A stretch of 64,000 bases of DNA from Verrucomicrobiota bacterium (GTDB taxonomy: Bacteria > Verrucomicrobiota > Verrucomicrobiia > Verrucomicrobiales > DEV007), in assembly GCA_020630975.1 (NCBI GenBank), contig JAHDID010000024.1, positions 1-64,000 on the forward strand, given 5' to 3'. The notes under the pieces are model-generated. The model was not told where the DNA came from, searched no databases, and saw nothing but the letters and a program-made list of their open reading frames with translations. Every line of letters begins with the position of its first letter. The stretch's first letter is position 1. Below are positions 1 to 7,264 of this stretch, piece by piece. The position numbers were made by a program, and so were the translations under genes.

Positions 1-817
1 AAATCTGTGTAATCTGTGCTCCATCTGAGCTAATCTGTGAATAACTGCGGAGACTCTAGGTGGATAAGGGTCGAAGGTTATTCAATGGTTGAAAATAGCC
101 CACTCCCGGTGCGGGATGCTTTGGCTGTTGGTTGTGTTATTGATTCACAGATTTATTGGGGATTGGACACAGATTACACAGATTTTTTTGCTTGGTTGTG
201 CAGATATTTTTGGTGGGGCGATGGGTACGGTAAATCTGTGTAATCTGTGCTCCATCTGAGCTAATCTGTGAATAACTGCGGAGACTCTAGGTGGATAAGG
301 GTCGAAGGTTATTCAATGGTTGAAAATAGCCCACTCCCGGTGCGGGATGCTTTGGCTGTTGGTTGTGTTATTGATTCACAGATTTATTGGGGATTGGACA
401 CAGATTACACAGATTTTTTTGCTTGGTTGTGCAGATATTTTTGGTGGGGCGATGGGTACGGCAAATCTGTGTAATCTGTGCTCCATCTGAGCTAATCTGT
501 GAATAACTGCGGAGACTCTAGGTGGATAAGGGTCGAAGGTTATTCAATGGTTGAAAATAGCCCACTCCCGGTGCGGGATGCTTTGGCTGTTGGTTGTGTT
601 ATTGATTCACAGATTTATTGGGGATTGGACACAGATTACACAGATTTTTTTGCTTGGTTGTGCAGATATTTTTGGTGGGGCGATGGGTACGGCAAATCTG
701 TGTAATCTGTGCTCCATCTGAGCTAATCTGTGAATAACTGCGGAGACTCTAGGTGTTTAAGGGTCGAAGGTTATTCAATGGTTGAAAATAGCCCGCTCCC
801 AGTGCGGGATGCTTTGG
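1..817. repeat. 231-bp tandem repeat array, 3 full units plus a partial fourth
   Basis: Units begin at 1, 232, 463 and 694 with an exact period of 231 bp. The first three are almost identical; the fourth carries several changes and loses similarity after about 817. The array may continue to the left of the window. Each junction holds a perfect 18-bp inverted repeat: CACAGATTACACAGATTT at 168-185 faces AAATCTGTGTAATCTGTG at 232-249 across 46 bases, and this recurs in the next units. A smaller hairpin (TCCCG-GTG-CGGGA) lies inside the unit and is broken in the fourth copy. Each unit contains a 68-codon open frame starting with GTG, but it simply recurs with the repeat, has no recognisable domain, and I do not call it a gene. 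There are no variable spacers, so this is not CRISPR. Confidence 0.95.
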
Positions 818-861
818 TGGGCTTGTTGTTGGATGTGATGATTTTGATTGGGCAAAGAGAA

Positions 862-2364
862 TTATCCGTCGATCCAGGCTTTGGAGCGGTTGACCGCTTT
901 TCGCCAATTGGCTTTGGTGGCGGTTAGATCTGGGTTTTGTTTTGAGCTGGGCTGAAAGCGGTCTCGCATGGCCCAGTAGCTAGCGATCTCTTGTTGGTCT
1001 TTCCAGAAACCTGTGGCGAGGCCGGCTAGGTAGGCGGCGCCTAGGGCTGTGGTCTCGGCGACCTGGGCGCGGACCACGGGGACATCTAGTAGATCGGCTT
1101 GGATCTGCATGAGGAGTTCATTTTGGGAAGCACCGCCGTCGACTCGCAGCTCGGTCAGCTCGATGCTGGCGTCTCCTTGCATCGCTTCGAGGAGGTCCAT
1201 GACCTGTAGGGCGATCGCTTCTAGTGCGGCTCTTGCGAGATGGGCCTTGCTGGTGCCACGCGTCAGGCCTTGGATCGAGCCACGGGCGAAGCCATCCCAG
1301 TGTGGTGCACCGAGGCCGGCGAAGGCAGGGACAAAGGTGACTCCTCCGCTATCGGGGACGGAGGCGGCTAGGGCCTCGATCTCTTCTGCGCTATCGATGA
1401 TGCCTAGCTGATCGCGTAGCCACTGCACCACCGCGCCGCCGATGAATACACTGCCCTCGAGTGCGTACTCGATCTGGTCGCCGAGCTGCCAGGCGATAGT
1501 GGTGAGTAGATCGTGCTGAGAGGTGATCTGCTCGGTGCCGGTATGCATCAGTAGAAAACAGCCGGTGCCGTAGGTGTTTTTGGCCATACCCGCCTGGTGG
1601 CAGGCTTGGCCGAATAGCGCTGCCTGCTGATCGCCAGCGATACCGGCTATGGTGATCGGCTCGCCAAACAGGTCTGGGCTGGTCTCGCCATAGCACTGAC
1701 TACTCGGACGGATCTCGGGCAGGACAGATGGCGGGATATCGAAGAACTCAAGGAGCTCGGTGTCCCACTGCGCGGTGTCGAGCCGACAAAGCATAGTGCG
1801 GCTGGCGTTGCTGACATCGGTCACGTGGTGGGAGCCGCCGGTGAGCTGCCAGATTAGCCAGCTATCGATGGTGCCAAAGGCTAGCTCACCGGCTTCGGCA
1901 CGTGTGCGGGCCCTCGGTGTGTGGTCGAGTAGCCACTTGAGCTTTGAGGCCGAGAAGTATGCGTCGACGACGAGACCAGTGCGTTTTTGGATCCACTCGG
2001 CTCGACCGGTGTCGGCGGAGATGGTTTGGCAATACTCCGCGGTGCGCCGGTCCTGCCAGACGATGGCATTGGCGACAGGCTCGCCGGTCTGCCGATCCCA
2101 GAGTACGGTGGTCTCACGCTGGTTGGTGATGCCGATGCCCGCGATGTCGCTGGGCTGTGCTCCGGCCTCTGCTAAGGCAGCGCGAGCGGTCTCCAACTGG
2201 GTCTGCCAGATCTCGGTGGCATCGTGCTCGACCCAGCCAGGTTTGGGGAAAATTTGCTGAAATTCCTGCTGGCTGCTGGCGATCAGATCACCGCTGTGGT
2301 CGAACAGGATCGCTCTGCTACTGGTGGTTCCTTGATCGAGCGAGAGTATGTATTTGGCGGACAT
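862..2364 (-). CDS. glpK: Glycerol kinase
   Basis: Catalyses ATP-dependent phosphorylation of glycerol to sn-glycerol 3-phosphate in the cytoplasm, the entry step of glycerol use. The 500-residue product matches the usual FGGY-kinase length. The N-terminal phosphate-binding segment DQGTTSSRA (residues 10-18) and the downstream [11 protein letters not shown] segment are characteristic of GlpK, as are [11 protein letters not shown] and the C-terminal ATPase-domain segment [14 protein letters not shown]. The start is ATG at 2364, giving [14 protein letters not shown]. No glpF, glpD or regulator gene is next to it, so it appears as a single gene here. Its 3' end lies only 45 bp from the end of the 231-bp repeat array. 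A short hairpin (CTCACC-ATTCC-GGTGAG, 2462-2478) lies upstream of the start; its role is unknown. Family assignment is very secure. Confidence 0.97.
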   Translation of the reverse strand: MSAKYILSLDQGTTSSRAILFDHSGDLIASSQQEFQQIFPKPGWVEHDATEIWQTQLETARAALAEAGAQPSDIAGIGITNQRETTVLWDRQTGEPVANAIVWQDRRTAEYCQTISADTGRAEWIQKRTGLVVDAYFSASKLKWLLDHTPRARTRAEAGELAFGTIDSWLIWQLTGGSHHVTDVSNASRTMLCRLDTAQWDTELLEFFDIPPSVLPEIRPSSQCYGETSPDLFGEPITIAGIAGDQQAALFGQACHQAGMAKNTYGTGCFLLMHTGTEQITSQHDLLTTIAWQLGDQIEYALEGSVFIGGAVVQWLRDQLGIIDSAEEIEALAASVPDSGGVTFVPAFAGLGAPHWDGFARGSIQGLTRGTSKAHLARAALEAIALQVMDLLEAMQGDASIELTELRVDGGASQNELLMQIQADLLDVPVVRAQVAETTALGAAYLAGLATGFWKDQQEIASYWAMRDRFQPSSKQNPDLTATKANWRKAVNRSKAWIDG

Positions 2365-2706
2365 TACTGCTCAAGATAACCACCTGAAACGCATGCTCCA
2401 AGAAGATTTTTTGAACCAAATGCCATCTCGGGAGTCTTTACCTATAGCACGACTCGACGCGCTCACCATTCCGGTGAGAGTGTCAGCAGGTTAGTCGTAA
2501 AGTTAGTAAGTGGTAAGACAAGCATAGCAACCCTCGCGTCCTATCGGATGGCATCAAGCAAATTCCGGTAGGGCGCTTGGGAAGCTTTTTTTTGTGTTTG
2601 ATCTCGCTGTTTTAAATCATCAGACGCAATGGTCTGGAATCCGACTGGTTTTCTGTTGGCGCATGTTCTGCTGGTGTGGTTGTCTTTCTGTCGCACCAAG
2701 AATCTA
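2365..2706. other. Intergenic region between divergent genes
   Basis: This stretch separates glpK (minus) from the secreted-protein gene (plus) and should contain both promoters. I see a 6-bp-stem hairpin at 2462-2478 and a T-rich tract near 2587-2594, but no convincing -35/-10 pair. An in-frame upstream ATG at 2629 would extend the following protein by 26 residues; I prefer the later start because it gives a normal signal peptide. Confidence 0.5.
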
Positions 2707-3453
2707 ATGAGAAAGAACAAGTCAAATAGAGTGGGAGCATTAACCTGGGTAGCGCTAATCGCAAGTGTGGTTTCGGTCGGTATGGCACAGGATGATGCCG
2801 GTCGAAAGAAGGGCAAAAAGGGTAAGGGCGGTAAAGGCCCTAAAATCGAAAAACCCAAGATCTCAGATACGGTACGTGCCACTGTGTATGCCGACAATTG
2901 GTTTAAACTCTACATCAATGGTACTCTGGTAGCAGTGGATTCGATTTCGTTTATTCCGCACAATGTGGTGAGTGTGGATATACTGCCAGAGTACCCGATG
3001 ACGATCGCGGTGATGGCTAAAGATAATGCAAAGCACGAGACCGGGCTCGAGTATGGCGACTCGAATATCGGCGACGGTGGATTTATCCTGAAGTTCGGAG
3101 ACGGGACGGTGACTAGTCAGGCGTGGAAAGCGAAGAGCTTCTTTCATGGCCCGGTAGGAGGCGATATGCAGAAACCTAAGACGGTACACCAAGAGATTCC
3201 AAAGGATTGGTTTGCGCCAAAATTTGATGATAGTGGCTGGGAAAACGCAACTGAACACAGCGAAGAGGCTGTAAAGCCGAAGTCTCCATACTACGAGAAT
3301 GATTTCGATGGCGCTAAGTGGATTTGGACAAAGGACCTAGCCCTCGATAATACCGTGATCTTTCGCACCACTGTAGCGGCCCCTCCGAATGGCAGTGCAC
3401 TACCCAAGCAGTGGCCTAGAGGTGTGATCGATGCTAGCGAGAGGCCTCAATAA
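2707..3453 (+). CDS. Secreted hypothetical protein with jelly-roll-like domain
   Basis: Starting at ATG 2707 gives MRKNKSNRVGALTW..., a basic N-terminus, a hydrophobic core and an AQ-D cleavage-like site about residue 27, so the mature protein is probably exported. A Lys/Gly-rich linker (KKGKKGKGGKGPK) follows. The remaining roughly 190 residues read as a beta-rich, galactose-binding or jelly-roll-like fold: ATVYADNWFKLYINGTLVA near the start, WFAPKFDDSGWENAT in the middle, and KWIWTKDLALDNTVIFRTT near the end. W..DDSGW plus FRTT patterns are common in bacterial sugar-binding jelly-roll modules, but I cannot name a family. Its stop overlaps the end of the convergent gene at 3447 by 7 bp. An alternative start at 2629 exists. 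Function unknown; a carbohydrate- or matrix-binding role is inference. Confidence 0.75.
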   Translation: MRKNKSNRVGALTWVALIASVVSVGMAQDDAGRKKGKKGKGGKGPKIEKPKISDTVRATVYADNWFKLYINGTLVAVDSISFIPHNVVSVDILPEYPMTIAVMAKDNAKHETGLEYGDSNIGDGGFILKFGDGTVTSQAWKAKSFFHGPVGGDMQKPKTVHQEIPKDWFAPKFDDSGWENATEHSEEAVKPKSPYYENDFDGAKWIWTKDLALDNTVIFRTTVAAPPNGSALPKQWPRGVIDASERPQ

Positions 3454-4211
3454 TCGAGGATGACTTTGTCGCCGACGCGGCTGGGGGAGTCAGGCTCGCA
3501 CACCGCCACGGTATCCTGGATGTGTATGATCTGCATATTGCCAATGTGTTGGTTGCCTCGCTTGACTAGGAATCGATCTGTCTCCTGCAGGCCATGTGCG
3601 CTGCCTAGGCTAACCATACTGAATCCCCAGTCTTGATTGGCCGCGATCACCGTGCCTTGGAGATCGCGCCTGGCGATCTCAGTCGCGCGGGTGATTTGGT
3701 AGTCTTCCTCTTCGCCGACCCGGCTGCGTGTGAGCTGCTGAAGCTCCTGGTTTTTTGCGAGTTTGATTTGCTCGGAGGCGATGTCGTCTTCGATGCTGTC
3801 GAGTCGGTCCTGCAGGGCTGTTTGTTGATTGGTTAGGTCTTCTGCGGTTTGGAGCCCCTCATCGCCGAAGACCCGGCGCACGGCATCGTCGTGCCGAGAT
3901 AGTTCTTGGGTTATGGCAGTTAGATCCTGTCTGGCGGTATCGATTTTTCGATCCTCTCGACGTATCGACAGACGAATCTCTTCGAGCTTGGCAGATAGGA
4001 GATTTCTTTCGTCGGTGATCTGGGTCTGTAATGCGGCTAATCGGTCTTGCTCGTCTTCTTCAGCTCCCAGTAGTGAGGTGACCTCAGCGATGGATTGTTT
4101 GGTGTGGCTGATCTGGCTAGATAGCTTCTGCCGATAATCTCGCTGGTGGATGGCTAAGGCAGTAGAGGCTAGTAGTGCGAGGATGGTGGTGAGATAGAGA
4201 AATTTTTTCAT
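3447..4211 (-). CDS. Envelope coiled-coil protein (paralogue of upstream gene)
   Basis: The 254-residue product starts MKKFLYLTTILALLASTALA, a signal peptide or single N-terminal membrane anchor. A long coiled coil follows (about residues 25-165, rich in Q, E, K, R with regular leucines). The last 70 or so residues form a beta-rich domain containing NQDWGFSMVSLGSAHGL, a LVKRG strand and a SRVGDKVILDY end. The gene directly upstream (4221-4985) encodes the same architecture, also 254 residues, with matching positions in the C-terminal domain (KWGFLVLDQGNDGG, REGKPIASAII, GDLI). The two genes are 9 bp apart and should be cotranscribed. This coiled-coil-plus-small-barrel layout resembles uncharacterised PVC envelope proteins; molecular role unknown. 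Start is ATG at 4211 with no clear Shine-Dalgarno. Confidence 0.85.
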   Translation of the reverse strand: MKKFLYLTTILALLASTALAIHQRDYRQKLSSQISHTKQSIAEVTSLLGAEEDEQDRLAALQTQITDERNLLSAKLEEIRLSIRREDRKIDTARQDLTAITQELSRHDDAVRRVFGDEGLQTAEDLTNQQTALQDRLDSIEDDIASEQIKLAKNQELQQLTRSRVGEEEDYQITRATEIARRDLQGTVIAANQDWGFSMVSLGSAHGLQETDRFLVKRGNQHIGNMQIIHIQDTVAVCEPDSPSRVGDKVILDY

Positions 4212-4220
4212 AGATATAGT

Positions 4221-4985
4221 TTATCGAAGTGGTGAAATGAGATCGCCTATTTGGATAGATTGGCCATGGGCGAGGGTGCCTGGGATGATATCGGCGACTG
4301 AGTGATCGGGGGTGACATGAGTGATGATAGCGCTAGCGATCGGTTTGCCCTCTCGGCTGATAGCGACGGTGGACATAGCGATGGACCCGCCATCGTTGCC
4401 TTGGTCGAGTACCAAGAATCCCCACTTGCTATAGGCCGCGGTCACAGTGGCTCTAAACTGGTAGGGGAGCTTGAGGTTTTCTTGGTCGTGGCGCAGGGTT
4501 TCTAGTTGGGATAGACGCTCTGAAAGTAGGTCTGTGTGGTGACTGACTGCTACTACCTGCCTCTGGGTTTTGGTGAGCTCGATCTCTGCCTCCTCGATCG
4601 TAGTCCGAGCGTGGGCTATTTGAGATTTCTGCTTTTGGAGACTTTCGAGATCAATTTGCTGAGCGTTTTTGAGCTGTGTTTTGGCTAGCTCGACTTGAGA
4701 CTGGACGGTTTCGCTTTCAGCCTGTGTTGCTACTAGTTTGTGCTCCGTGGATACGATTTCTACGGTCAGATTTTCGATCTCGCTTTGTCGCGAGTTGATT
4801 TGGGCGGTAGTGGTCTGGTTTTGGGATTTGGTTTTGCTGAGGTCTGTCTGCCGGGTATCTAGTGTAGCAGTGCTTGTTGTGAGTTTATTGCGCTGCTTCT
4901 CTAGGTCGAGGCGGTTTTGGTAGCTGAATACGGCAGAGCCGATCAGCAGTGTGCCGGTGATGATAGTAAGGATTTTCCACGTCAT
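4221..4985 (-). CDS. Envelope coiled-coil protein (paralogue of downstream gene)
   Basis: First gene of a two-gene unit with 3447-4211. Residues about 4-22 are hydrophobic (ILTIITGTLLIGSAVFSY), giving an N-terminal anchor or uncleaved signal. Residues about 28-170 are a Gln/Glu/Lys/Thr-rich coiled coil. The C-terminal domain (about 180-254) holds ATVTAAYSKWGFLVLDQG, a VAISREGKPIAS strand, then VADIIPGT and GDLISPL. These line up with the partner's WGF-(S/V)-x-L-x-x-G, K/E-x-G-x-x-I and GD-(K/L)-(V/I) positions. The pair therefore looks like an old tandem duplication whose products could form a heteromeric coiled-coil complex in the periplasm (inference). No enzyme motif is visible. A 259-bp gap separates it from the upstream K+-channel-like gene, so it may have its own promoter. 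Confidence 0.85.
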   Translation of the reverse strand: MTWKILTIITGTLLIGSAVFSYQNRLDLEKQRNKLTTSTATLDTRQTDLSKTKSQNQTTTAQINSRQSEIENLTVEIVSTEHKLVATQAESETVQSQVELAKTQLKNAQQIDLESLQKQKSQIAHARTTIEEAEIELTKTQRQVVAVSHHTDLLSERLSQLETLRHDQENLKLPYQFRATVTAAYSKWGFLVLDQGNDGGSIAMSTVAISREGKPIASAIITHVTPDHSVADIIPGTLAHGQSIQIGDLISPLR

Positions 4986-5108
4986 GTCATAGGAGTGACA
5001 CGAGGGATGGCTGGTCCTTAGAAAAAAGGAGAATTAAGAGTTTAGATTTTGAAATTTGATTTCTGGAGTCAAATTTGGAGATCCATGCTAATCCCTTTAA
5101 TCCGCCCT

Positions 5109-5173
5109 ATGTTCAATCCATGCCTGATAGCAAAGCCTGAGAATTTTTACATGGATTTGGACGGATTGAACAT
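5109..5173. repeat. Imperfect inverted repeat in intergenic region
   Basis: ATGTTCAATCC (5109-5119) is matched by its perfect reverse complement GGATTGAACAT (5163-5173) across 43 bases, within a 259-bp gap (4986-5244) between two same-strand genes. Words such as AATCCATG and ACATGGAT recur in the loop. This resembles the dispersed intergenic repeats seen in many bacterial genomes. It could also form an RNA hairpin in the read-through transcript. Confidence 0.6.
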
Positions 5174-5244
5174 GGATGAAACGAATTATTTCTGGAGGCT
5201 TCGGCTCGCTATGCTTTTGCGGTGAGTAAATACCGCAATCAGTG

Positions 5245-6093
5245 CTAAAGCGGGGTGCCGCACATTTTGCAGTGCGAAGCTTTGGGATCGTGCCCTTTCG
5301 AGTCGCAGCTTTTGCAGACACGGGAGTCCATACGAATTTTGGCGACTTGTAGATTGAGTTCAGAGTTCACGATACCCGTGGGCACGGCGATGATCCCGTA
5401 GCCTAGGAGCATGATGCAGCTACTGAGTAGTTTGCCCAATGGCGAGATAGGAGTCACATCGCCATAGCCGACGGTGGATATCGTGACTACCGCCCAATAG
5501 ATCGACTCTGGGATACTGGAGAATTGGGTATTCCCGTAAATGACATTCTCGACCAAGTACATCATCGAGCCGAGGATGGCAGTGACGGCGACCACGCAAA
5601 AGATGAAGACAGTGATCTTGCTGCGACTGGCGATGAGGGCATTGACCAAGATGTTGGCTTCGCCCATGTGTCGAATCATCTTCAGGATGCGGAACATCCG
5701 CAACAGTCGCAGGATACGAATGGTAACCAGATACTGTGGGCCATCGGCCAGACCTGGTATCAGCAGTAGGTAGGTAGGCAGGATCGATAGCAAGTCTACG
5801 ATCCCAAAGAAGCTGAACAGGTATTTTCGTTTGTTTCGGACGGTCCATATCCGAACCAAATACTCGAGGGTGAAGATGACAGTAAAGATCCACTCGAGAA
5901 CCTTTAGTGACTCCCCGTGACGAGTCGCAAAAGAGTCGACACTCTCCAGCATGATCACTAGCACGCTGATCGAGATGAGGAACAGTAGGAAGATGTCGAA
6001 GGCTTTGGAAGCCGGCGTATCGTGACGGAAGATAACCTGCCAGATCTTCTCTCTCAGTGCGTTGGGCGGTGGTGCTTCGTCAGTTTCGCGCAT
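5245..6093 (-). CDS. Voltage-gated potassium channel family protein with C-terminal zinc ribbon
   Basis: A Kv-type tetrameric cation channel subunit of the inner membrane, 282 residues. Membrane segments S1-S3 occupy about residues 30-115. An arginine-rich S4 voltage sensor runs about 124-143 (IRILRLLRMFRILKMIR). S5 follows, then a pore loop with the K+ selectivity filter TVGYGD at 207-212 and S6. The tail is unusual: the last 24 residues hold C260-x2-C263 ... C275-x2-C278, a zinc-ribbon-like knuckle in the cytoplasm. It belongs to a compact minus-strand cluster with the genes at 6134, 6569 and 7265 (gaps 40, 57 and 36 bp or less). Expected role is K+ conductance or membrane-potential control; the ribbon may sense redox state or metal, which is inference. 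Confidence 0.93.
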   Translation of the reverse strand: MRETDEAPPPNALREKIWQVIFRHDTPASKAFDIFLLFLISISVLVIMLESVDSFATRHGESLKVLEWIFTVIFTLEYLVRIWTVRNKRKYLFSFFGIVDLLSILPTYLLLIPGLADGPQYLVTIRILRLLRMFRILKMIRHMGEANILVNALIASRSKITVFIFCVVAVTAILGSMMYLVENVIYGNTQFSSIPESIYWAVVTISTVGYGDVTPISPLGKLLSSCIMLLGYGIIAVPTGIVNSELNLQVAKIRMDSRVCKSCDSKGHDPKASHCKMCGTPL

Positions 6094-6133
6094 GGGTCAC
6101 GATATCGGTGGGTGGGGGAGTGTAGTCTCCGCC

Positions 6134-6511
6134 CTAGCCACCTGTATAGATCAGCCAGCCAGCGAGGGCAATTGCAATAGCGAGCAGTAATAAGAATTGC
6201 AAAACGCCATTGTCTTTCTTCGTCTGCTGACGCTTCGGATCGTGTTTGGAGGCCTGCTTGGCTAGGCGTGAGCGACGCTCGATGCGATAAGGCAGGTGAG
6301 CCGACTTAGAGCCAGACCCATTAGACTGGTGTCTGGTGGTACGCTCGGCGTTTAGATCTTCTAGAATGCCTTCTAGCGAACCGATCTCTAGATTGATCCG
6401 CTGCTCCTGCTCTCGGAGTGAGGCGAGAGGATCTTGAGGATGGCGGGGCTGTTTCACTTTGTCTTTTTTTCGAGTATGGCGGCGGCGGTTTTTGTTCTGG
6501 GTCGTAAGCAT
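6134..6511 (-). CDS. Small basic C-tail-anchored membrane protein, unknown function
   Basis: 125 residues. The N-terminal 25 residues are strongly basic (RRRHTRKKDKVK). A short coiled-coil-like stretch spans about 28-58, a basic low-complexity linker follows, and a single transmembrane helix ends the chain (LQFLLLLAIAIALAGWLIY, about residues 103-121). This predicts a cytoplasmic body held at the membrane by its C-terminus. The neighbouring gene at 6569 has the same plan (coiled coil, linker, C-terminal helix), so the two could work as a pair. No known domain recognised. It lies 40 bp upstream of the channel gene and 57 bp downstream of the coiled-coil gene in the probable operon. Confidence 0.75.
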   Translation of the reverse strand: MLTTQNKNRRRHTRKKDKVKQPRHPQDPLASLREQEQRINLEIGSLEGILEDLNAERTTRHQSNGSGSKSAHLPYRIERRSRLAKQASKHDPKRQQTKKDNGVLQFLLLLAIAIALAGWLIYTGG

Positions 6512-6568
6512 GTGATGGGGTTTTTTGATGTCATCCTGGGGAGATGACAGGGGGTAGGGGCGGCAGCG

Positions 6569-7228
6569 CTACAAAAACCATCGTACGATGGCGAATAGTG
6601 TAGCAAGAATCATGATAGGGAGAGTGAAGGCAAAGCCAGCCTTCAGGAAATAGAAGAAATCGCGATCGACCGACAGAGGCGTGGTTTCAGCCTTGCTCGA
6701 GCGAGATGGCTTGGGCTCGGCGCTGGCCCGTCTGGGCATGGGGCGGCCGCCGGACGTGATTTGATCGATCAGCGGCATGGCCGCAGCGATATCGGCAGCG
6801 GTTACCTCGATCTCCTCGAGCGCGGAATCCAGCTCGATGTGGCGGCGGTCTCGATCGTGAGCATCGGCCCGCAGTTGGCTGATGGTATTCAGATGGTGGT
6901 GAAACCTCTGACGCGTCTCCAGACAGTCTTCGACTAGGCGCTTTGCTTCGACGACCTCGTGGTCGAGCAGGTCGACGTATGTTTCCAGCCGAGAGAGGGT
7001 GTCGCGCTTGGAGTCGTGGAAGAGTTCTTCCTTTTGGTTGATCTCCTCGAGCTGGTCGGCCTCGCGGCGGATCTGTTCTTCGCGCTGGCGTAGCTCCTGC
7101 AGGGCACTGCGAGTCTCCTGATAATCATCCCTCAGCTCTTCGCTGTAGGGTGTGACAGGTCGGATCTCCTCCGAATCGAATGCGACCTCGATGCGGTGAT
7201 GGGACGGCTCAGAGCGATAGCGCGGCAT
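6569..7228 (-). CDS. Coiled-coil protein with C-terminal membrane anchor, unknown function
   Basis: I place the start at ATG 7228 (MPRYRSEPSHHR...), preceded by AGAGG; a GTG at 7243 would add five residues. The body is a charged coiled coil (about residues 30-150 with EELRDDYQETRSALQELRQR and similar heptads). A Pro/Arg/Ser-rich linker follows, then a hydrophobic C-terminal segment (FAFTLPIMILATLFAIVRWFL) that should anchor it in the membrane with the coil in the cytoplasm. No family recognised. Position between the permease and a second tail-anchored protein suggests an accessory or scaffold role in the same envelope process (inference). Confidence 0.75.
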   Translation of the reverse strand: MPRYRSEPSHHRIEVAFDSEEIRPVTPYSEELRDDYQETRSALQELRQREEQIRREADQLEEINQKEELFHDSKRDTLSRLETYVDLLDHEVVEAKRLVEDCLETRQRFHHHLNTISQLRADAHDRDRRHIELDSALEEIEVTAADIAAAMPLIDQITSGGRPMPRRASAEPKPSRSSKAETTPLSVDRDFFYFLKAGFAFTLPIMILATLFAIVRWFL

Positions 7229-7264
7229 ACCTCTATCAAACACATATTTTAGGTTTATTAAAAG

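Noticed and set aside
37-705. Three identical 68-codon open frames
   Set aside because: They recur only because the 231-bp repeat recurs; no domain, GTG start, and the fourth unit breaks the frame.
1-817. CRISPR array
   Set aside because: Units are long and contiguous, with no unique spacers and no cas genes nearby.
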